Source: Chloroflexota bacterium
GTDB lineage: Bacteria > Chloroflexota > Anaerolineae > UBA4142
NCBI GenBank assembly: GCA_023380675.1
Contig: JAMCRS010000098.1
Span: forward strand, 1-11,039
DNA length: 11,039 nt
Direction of reading: 5' to 3'
Positions 7,017-11,039 of this stretch are shown here, one piece after another. The notes beneath the pieces are model-generated. The model saw nothing but the letters and a program-made list of their open reading frames with translations, did no database searches and had not been told where the DNA came from. Positions within the stretch are counted from its first letter, which is position 1. Each line of letters opens with the position of its first letter. The position numbers and the translations under genes are program-made.

Positions 7017-8884
7017 TCAGGCGCGCAACAAGCGCATGCCATTGACAATTACGACGAGCACGGATAGCTCGTGGACGAACATCCCGCCCGCCATGTCCAC
7101 TCGTCCGAGGAACACACCCGCCAGCAGGGCCGCTACCGTCACAAGCGCGATCGAGACGTTTTGCCGAATATTCCGCAGGGTCGCTTTGGAAAGGCGGATC
7201 GCTTCGGGAATCTTCAGCAGGTCATCCGCCATTAGTGCGATGTCGGCCGTCTCGATCGCGACATCTGTGCCAGCCGCCCCCATCGCAATGCCGATGTCCG
7301 CCGCGGCGAGTGCGGGTGCGTCGTTGATCCCATCCCCTACCATCGCGACGACTCGTCCTTCTTTCTGCAAACGTCGAATGATCTCCAGCTTATCTTCTGG
7401 CATGAGCTCCGCGGCGATATCGGTAATCCCCGCCTGATTCGCAATCGCCTTTGCTGTGCGCCGATCGTCACCCGTGAGCATGACGATTTGCTCGACGCCG
7501 ATGGATTTCAAACGTCCAATCGTTGCCGGAACCTCTTCGCGAAGCGTGTCGGCAACGGCCAGCACACCCAATTCGACGCCATCCAGTGCCACGAGCATAG
7601 CGGTCTTGCCTTCCGTGTTCAGCCGCGCCATGTGAATTTCGGCCTCCGCACTGACGCGCACGCCGAGTTCGTCCAGCAACTCGGCGCTGCCGACTGCAAT
7701 CACGTGGGCGTCGTGAATCGCGCGGATGCCGCGCCCGGTGTATGCATCGAATTGCTCGGCTTGCGGAATATCGTCCGCGCGTCCGCGAGGATTGGACGCG
7801 CGAGCGGGTGTTCCGAGCCGGCTTCGGCGATGGCTGCCCAACGCAGCACGACTTGCTGGGCGTGATCCCAACGCCCAACCGTGAACGCGCCGCCGGCGGG
7901 AACGAATTCCGGGAGCAATGCGATGACATCGGTCAGGCGCGGCTTGCCTTGCGTCAATGTGCCGGTCTTGTCCAGCGCGAGCGCAGAAACCTTTCCGGCG
8001 TTCTCCAGGTACTCGCCTCCTTTGATCAGAATGCCGTGCTGCGCGGCGCGCCCGATACCGGCGACGACGGAGATCGGGGTCGAGATCACCAATGCGCCGG
8101 GGCAACCTATTACGAGGAGCGTCAATGCCAATTCAACGTCCCGAGTGACGACAAACACGGCGACGCTCAGGCCGATAATCGTTGGGGTGTACCAGCGCGC
8201 AAAATGTTCGATGAAGCGCTGCGTCGGCGCTTTTTCGTCTTGCGCCTCTTCGACGCGGCGGATAATGCGGGCGAGCGTCGTGTCGGCGCCCACGCCGGTC
8301 GTGCGGACATGCAACAAGCCGCGCTGGTTCACCGTGCCGGCGAACACCGCCGCGCCCTTCGTCTTCTCCACCGGCATGGACTCACCCGTGATCGCGCTCT
8401 CGTCCACCGATGCGCGCCCGAGAACGACCTCGCCATCGACCGGTATTTTGAGGCCCGGCTTCACCAGCACCGTCTCGCCCGCCGCGACGTCGCCAGGTGC
8501 GACTTCGACCTGGCGACCGTCGCGCACGACAGTGGCGGTGCTCGGCGCGAGGTCCAGCAGATCCTGTAGCGCTCGCCGTGTGCGTCTCAACGTACGCGCT
8601 TCCAGGTACGCGCCGAGCATGAAGAGGAAGGCGACGGCCGCGGCTTCCCAGTATTCGCCAATTGCCAACGCGCCGATGGTCGCCACCGTCACGAGGAACT
8701 CGATGCTGCTGTGGCGGTTGAGCAGGCTGTGCCAGGCGCGCAGCGCGATGTCGAATCCTGCGTTGAGCGCAGCGGCAACCAGCAAGAGATTCCCTACAAC
8801 CTGGAGTCGGGCGAGATGATCGGCGATGAGCGCCAATAGGATAAGCGCTCCGCTCGTCAGTGTGAGGAATTCACGCTTGTTCAT
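7017..8884 (-). CDS. P1B-type heavy-metal-translocating ATPase with CPG motif, one frameshift
   Basis: This is an ATP-driven metal exporter of the inner membrane. In order it has two N-terminal membrane helices (about 8-50), two more (about 61-95), the actuator domain with TGES (166-169), a helix pair carrying the ion motif CPG (261-263), phosphorylated Asp305 in DKTGTLT, and the SEHPL motif (357-361). After the frame break come TGDD, GDGINDAPALAAADIGIAMG and two C-terminal helices ending HELSVLVVIVNGMRLL. There is no fused HMA domain; that is the separate gene upstream, whose stop shares one base with this ATG (TGATG), so translation is likely coupled. The frame breaks at about 7775-7777; one extra G in the GG there restores ADARDDIPQAEQFD and a 622-aa protein of normal size. 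CPG instead of CPC or SPC makes the metal hard to predict; Zn/Cd/Co/Fe-like or Cu are all open. Confidence 0.92.
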
Positions 8885-9099
8885 CAGAATGCCGCCTCCT
8901 TGGCTTCGTAACCGGCGGCGCGCACGGTCTTGACCAATTCATCGGTGTTCGTGCGTTGCGGATCGTGCTCGACCACAATGCGCCCGGTGTTGAAGTGGAC
9001 CTTTGCATCGGCCACGCCGTCCAGACCCTTGAGCGCCTTCTCGATTTTGGCGACGCAGGAGGGGCAGGATAACTCGGTGCTTCGTAGTAAGGTCTTCAT
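8884..9099 (-). CDS. Small HMA-domain metal-binding protein (CopZ-like)
   Basis: This 71-aa protein is a single heavy-metal-associated domain. The metal ligands are Cys12 and Cys15 in LSCPSC, followed by the helix VAKIEKALKGLDGV, the strand AKVHFNTGRIVVEH and a C-terminal AAGYEA motif, a complete beta-alpha-beta-beta-alpha-beta ferredoxin-like fold. Such proteins carry soft metal ions to P1B ATPases in the cytosol. It overlaps the ATPase gene by one base and probably supplies the N-terminal metal-binding domain that the pump lacks. A purine-rich AAAGGA lies 11 nt before the ATG, slightly far. It is the first gene after the FNR-type promoter at 9133-9174. CPSC rather than the common CxGC pattern of copper chaperones leaves the metal undecided. 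Confidence 0.9.
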   Translation of the reverse strand: MKTLLRSTELSCPSCVAKIEKALKGLDGVADAKVHFNTGRIVVEHDPQRTNTDELVKTVRAAGYEAKEAAF

Positions 9100-9132
9100 T
9101 GCTTAGTCCATCCTTTACTAGATTCTGCCCGA

Positions 9133-9138
9133 ATTGTA
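9133..9138 (-). promoter_or_regulatory. -10 element of the HMA-ATPase operon
   Basis: TACAAT on the minus strand matches TATAAT at five of six positions. The predicted transcription start is near 9126, giving a leader of about 27 nt before ATG 9099. There is no good -35; the FNR-type box sits there instead, as in activator-dependent promoters. Confidence 0.6.
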
Positions 9139-9160
9139 CGACGAATGGGCCGGAAATTGA

Positions 9161-9174
9161 ATGATATAGCTCAA
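9161..9174 (-). promoter_or_regulatory. FNR-type operator centred at -41.5
   Basis: The minus strand reads TTGAG-CTAT-ATCAT, eight of ten matches to the FNR/Dnr consensus TTGAT-N4-ATCAA. Its centre lies between 9167 and 9168. Taking the -10 element (9138-9133) as -12 to -7, this is exactly -41.5, the classic class II activator position. The likely binder is the Crp/Fnr protein encoded just upstream, whose recognition helix carries E-T-V-S-R. Confidence 0.6.
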
Positions 9175-9191
9175 ATTAGTGCGGAGATAAT

Positions 9192-9221
9192 AAAAAACGC
9201 TCGCGGCACCGGCCGCGAGCG
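9192..9221 (-). terminator. Intrinsic terminator after the Crp/Fnr gene
   Basis: A perfect 10-bp stem, CGCTCGCGGC (9198-9207) with GCCGCGAGCG (9212-9221), has a four-base loop. On the minus strand it is followed by six T residues (9197-9192). It begins 20 nt after the stop of the Crp/Fnr gene and separates that gene from the HMA-ATPase promoter. There is no T run on the plus strand, so it works in one direction. Confidence 0.9.
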
Positions 9222-9241
9222 CCAGGAGCAACCCAAGCGGA

Positions 9242-9997
9242 TTACTCCGCGCCGTCACTTGCCAACGCTACCAGTTTGGCGCGATTCGTAATGGCGATCC
9301 AGCGGCGTCCGCTCCGAATGACGCCGGCTTTTCGCAAATGGCTCAACACGCGGCTCACCGTCTCGGTCGTCGTCCCCGTCATTTCCGCGAGGTCCTGGCG
9401 CGAGAGGGGCGTTTGAATCAAGGTACCGCCTTTGGTTTCCTCGCCCAATTTCTCTGCGAGCTTTAGCAAGGTTGACGCCACGCGGCTCTCGACCGTGTTG
9501 GCGCTCAGTTGCCGAATCGTATCTTGCGCGCCGTGCAAACGCTCGCCGACGATATTGAGCACCGAAATCGTGACCGCGGGATATTGGCGCAGGATTGCCT
9601 GGAAATCGTCCGTTCCGATTCCCAGGACGCAGCAGGCCGTTTGCGCCAGCGCGGTGTCTGCGTACTCCACATCGCCGAGCGCGGAGAGACTCCCAAAGAA
9701 TTCACCCGGCGCAAGGATCTCCATTGCAACATCTTGACCGGCGATGGTCGGACGTGTCACTTTCACCTTGCCGGAGGCGACGACATACAATCGCAATGCT
9801 GAATCGCCCGCGCGGTAGATGGTTTCTCCCGGCACGTATCCATGTTCACGGAATGATCGATTCACGGCTGCGATTTCATTTGTCGAGAGGCGCGCAAAGA
9901 ACGGCACTTGCGCCAGCATCTTCAGGCGCAAGGCCACGCTGCACATGTGCGGCTCGATCTGTTCGACGGCGAGCGGCGTCGTTCGATGCGTTTTCAT
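9242..9997 (-). CDS. Crp/Fnr-family transcriptional regulator
   Basis: This 251-aa regulator has an N-terminal effector beta-roll (about 30-140), a dimerisation helix (about 141-172) and a C-terminal winged helix. The recognition helix TTETVSRVLSHL contains Glu212, Ser215 and Arg216, the FNR-type E-x-x-S-R that reads TTGAT half-sites. In the effector pocket the motif is GEFFGSLSAL, so the cAMP ribose-binding Glu is a Ser, and the phosphate-binding Arg-Ser pair is absent (EYADTALA), so cAMP is an unlikely ligand. There is no N-terminal four-cysteine cluster; the only cysteines are 19, 122 and 123, so an FNR-like Fe-S cluster is also unlikely. Haem, a gas, redox or metal sensing remain open. 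The start ATG 9997 has only a weak AGAGA before it; Met18 is an alternative. The gene has its own promoter and terminator, and an FNR-type box follows in front of the metal-ATPase operon. Confidence 0.92.
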   Translation of the reverse strand: MKTHRTTPLAVEQIEPHMCSVALRLKMLAQVPFFARLSTNEIAAVNRSFREHGYVPGETIYRAGDSALRLYVVASGKVKVTRPTIAGQDVAMEILAPGEFFGSLSALGDVEYADTALAQTACCVLGIGTDDFQAILRQYPAVTISVLNIVGERLHGAQDTIRQLSANTVESRVASTLLKLAEKLGEETKGGTLIQTPLSRQDLAEMTGTTTETVSRVLSHLRKAGVIRSGRRWIAITNRAKLVALASDGAE

Positions 9998-10027
9998 TCT
10001 CTAATGCCTTGTTCGTTCGTGACGAGT

Positions 10028-10036
10028 ATTATATCA
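10028..10036 (-). promoter_or_regulatory. Extended -10 promoter of the Crp/Fnr gene
   Basis: The minus strand reads TGATATAAT: a perfect TATAAT (10033-10028) with the TG of an extended -10 one base upstream. No good -35 is present, which is usual for this class. It lies immediately after the stop codon of the upstream small gene (10037-10039) and gives a leader of about 25 nt before ATG 9997. Confidence 0.65.
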
Positions 10037-10435
10037 TCATTCGCGCGCGGACGACACGCCGTCGACGAACTGGCTGATCTGCGTCAGATTCGCGTGCCAA
10101 AGTTCCTGCCACTCGAACAACGCTCGCACCCGATCTCGCTGTTTTGGCTCAGTCGTAAGGCCAAAGAACTCCATATTGGCAATTCTTGCTCGGGTTGCCA
10201 TTCCTAGCTCGATCAACCCCTGCAAGCTGCGTTGCGTGACCGGTAGCGATACCTTCGCGAAAAATGCAATATCTTCGGCGCTCATACGCGTGTTGGCGTG
10301 GTGATACAAGAAATGCAATACTTTGCACCCGGCCTCGATCCGGTGAACTCGGTCGAACAAAACGCGCCCGTCTTCGTCCAAATCAACAAACAGCAGATTC
10401 TGTAGCGGCAATTCATGGCTCAACTTGGCAAGCAT
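10037..10435 (-). CDS. Small protein with a predicted winged helix-turn-helix
   Basis: I do not recognise this 132-aa protein by name. Residues about 37-95 look like a winged helix: a first helix CKVLHFLYHHANT, a second SAEDIAFFAKVS, a recognition-helix candidate LPVTQRSLQGLIELG, then a short wing ending in FFGLT. The C-terminal third (EPKQRDRVRALFEWQELWHANLTQISQFVDG) is helical and could be a dimerisation segment. The start is well supported: AAAGGAG lies 4 nt before ATG 10435. It is transcribed towards the Crp/Fnr gene on the same strand, which begins 39 nt further on with its own promoter. A DNA-binding regulator is the likely role (inference). No membrane segment or signal peptide is seen. 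Confidence 0.7.
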   Translation of the reverse strand: MLAKLSHELPLQNLLFVDLDEDGRVLFDRVHRIEAGCKVLHFLYHHANTRMSAEDIAFFAKVSLPVTQRSLQGLIELGMATRARIANMEFFGLTTEPKQRDRVRALFEWQELWHANLTQISQFVDGVSSARE

Positions 10436-10757
10436 GTTGCTCCTTTCGGATTGAATGAACGTCGACCGACCGCAACTGATGACCTCAATCTAGCTCCAAA
10501 CGCGCTTCCATTCTTTGTCCTGGAGCAAGTAAGACAACCCGTTCGGGCTGTTTTCTAAGGACTCGAATGAAACGCTAGCGGAGAAGCGTCTTCCTTCATC
10601 CGGCTCTGTGCCTACGAAAGAACCCATTCGCGTTGAGAATGGCCGTGTTTGAAGAGGGGTCTCGAACAGTCGGCAGCCCCTGGTATCTGAAGCGCTTGGC
10701 CCGGCGTCGGTTCCCAGCAGAACGAATGATACGATCTCCGGCATTCTGCGGATGCGG
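10436..10757. other. Intergenic stretch without a confident gene
   Basis: About 320 nt lie between the winged-helix gene and the rightward promoter. An 84-codon open frame exists on the minus strand (10744-10490, ending KEWKRVWS). It lacks a ribosome binding site, shows no motif I know, and overlaps a second open frame of similar quality, so I do not call it. No repeats, tRNA or terminator stand out. The promoter of the winged-helix gene should lie near 10460-10530 but is not clear. Confidence 0.45.
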
Positions 10758-10786
10758 GTGACAAGTGGGACGGTCTATGCTATCAT
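10758..10786 (+). promoter_or_regulatory. Strong promoter of the second Crp/Fnr gene
   Basis: GTGACA (10758-10763), a 17-nt spacer and TATCAT (10781-10786) match sigma70 elements at five of six positions each with ideal spacing. TG one base before the -10 adds an extended -10. The predicted start is near 10793, leaving a leader of about 55 nt before ATG 10848. Confidence 0.65.
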
Positions 10787-10788
10787 GA

Positions 10789-10812
10789 ATTCGTTCCGGC
10801 GATTCGACGAAT
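10789..10812 (+). promoter_or_regulatory. Inverted repeat at the transcription start, candidate operator
   Basis: ATTCGT (10789-10794) faces ACGAAT (10807-10812) across 12 nt. The right part is itself an 11-bp odd palindrome, ATTCG-A-CGAAT (10802-10812). The element covers the predicted start site of the rightward promoter, where a bound protein would block transcription. The binder is unknown; autoregulation or control by the winged-helix protein are possible. Confidence 0.4.
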
Positions 10813-10847
10813 GACCTTCTCTGCTCAATAATCGTAGAAACGCATAG

Positions 10848-11039
10848 ATGGAAAACCGCATCATTCATATGCTCTCTGGCGCGTTCCTCTTTCGGGACCT
10901 AGCCCCGGACGACCTCGCTCAAATCATTCAAGCCGCGCACACGCGAATGGTAGGCCGCGACGAGTTCTTCTTCCATCAAGGCGAAGCCGCGGCGACCCTC
11001 TACATCCTCACGGACGGCGAGGCGCGGCTGCTCAGTCTC
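10848..11039 (+). CDS. Second Crp/Fnr-family regulator, N-terminal part (cut by window end)
   Basis: The first 64 codons run to the last base. They read as the start of a cyclic-nucleotide-binding-type beta-roll: an N-terminal helix pair (LSGAFLFRDLAPDDLAQIIQ), then RDEFFFHQGEAAATLYILTDGEARLL, the typical Crp/Fnr pattern of phi-x-x-G-E/D followed by a YI/VLxxGxV/A-type strand. The DNA-binding domain is outside the window. ATG 10848 directly follows an in-frame TAG, so it is the earliest possible start; Met8 is an alternative, since no clear ribosome binding site precedes either. It is divergent from the first Crp/Fnr gene and the winged-helix gene and has its own strong promoter. It could equally be a cyclic-nucleotide-binding domain of another protein type, because only 64 residues are visible. 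Confidence 0.75.
   Translation, partial: MENRIIHMLSGAFLFRDLAPDDLAQIIQAAHTRMVGRDEFFFHQGEAAATLYILTDGEARLLSL

Noticed and set aside
6364..7437. 357-codon plus-strand open frame over the IS remnant and the ATPase 3' end
   Set aside because: It is antisense to two recognised protein families and spans their boundary; its product is low-complexity and unlike any family.
10472..10488. Possible second FNR-type box (TTGAG-GTC-ATCAG, minus strand) upstream of the winged-helix gene
   Set aside because: The half-sites are separated by three bases instead of four and no -10 lies at the required distance.
10490..10744. 84-codon minus-strand open frame in the gap before the second Crp/Fnr gene
   Set aside because: No ribosome binding site, no recognisable motif, and an overlapping frame (10868-10596) of the same quality; not supportable as a gene.

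Overview
The window is bacterial DNA, moderately GC-rich (about 55-60% by eye). It has tightly packed genes, Shine-Dalgarno-type ribosome binding sites, an intrinsic terminator and sigma70-like promoters. I cannot assign a taxon. No rRNA, tRNA or CRISPR array is visible.

Left half (26-6157, all + strand): a sugar/inositol-type catabolic cluster. In order it holds a CoA-acylating methylmalonate-semialdehyde dehydrogenase (IolA/MmsA), a class I aldolase of the LacD (tagatose-bisphosphate aldolase) family, a PfkB kinase of the IolC type, a D-2-hydroxyacid dehydrogenase of the phosphoglycerate-dehydrogenase superfamily, and an NAD(P)-dependent aldehyde dehydrogenase. Kinase, aldolase and semialdehyde dehydrogenase are the last three steps of the myo-inositol route: phosphorylate 2-deoxy-5-keto-gluconate, cleave it to DHAP plus malonate semialdehyde, convert the latter to acetyl-CoA. 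On that reading the LacD-family aldolase replaces the usual class II IolJ. The first three genes are all damaged as written. iolA lacks 1 nt, the aldolase lacks 2 nt, and iolC has a frameshift plus an in-frame loss of about 70-80 codons that removes its N-terminal substrate-binding motif. Most single-base lesions fall at short homopolymers, so sequencing error competes with real decay.

Middle (6158-7016): about 230 nt with no recognisable gene, then the 5' part of an IS630-family transposase (minus strand). The transposase has a near-consensus promoter that would give a leaderless mRNA, an A_AAA_AAC slippery sequence where the frame changes, and an abrupt loss of the DDE catalytic part. This is the boundary between two unrelated modules.

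Right half (7017-11039): a metal-homeostasis and regulatory module, mostly minus strand. A stand-alone HMA metal-binding protein (71 aa) overlaps by one base a P1B-type heavy-metal ATPase with an unusual CPG transmembrane motif and one frameshift. Upstream lies a Crp/Fnr regulator gene with its own extended -10 promoter, closed by an intrinsic terminator. Between that terminator and the HMA gene is an FNR-type box (TTGAG-N4-ATCAT) centred exactly at -41.5 relative to a good -10 element. The adjacent regulator carries the E-x-x-S-R recognition motif expected for such boxes, which suggests a local circuit in which it activates the metal-efflux operon. Further right are a small predicted winged-helix protein (minus), a 400-nt gap with a strong + strand promoter and a palindrome at its start site, and the beginning of a second Crp/Fnr gene cut by the window end.
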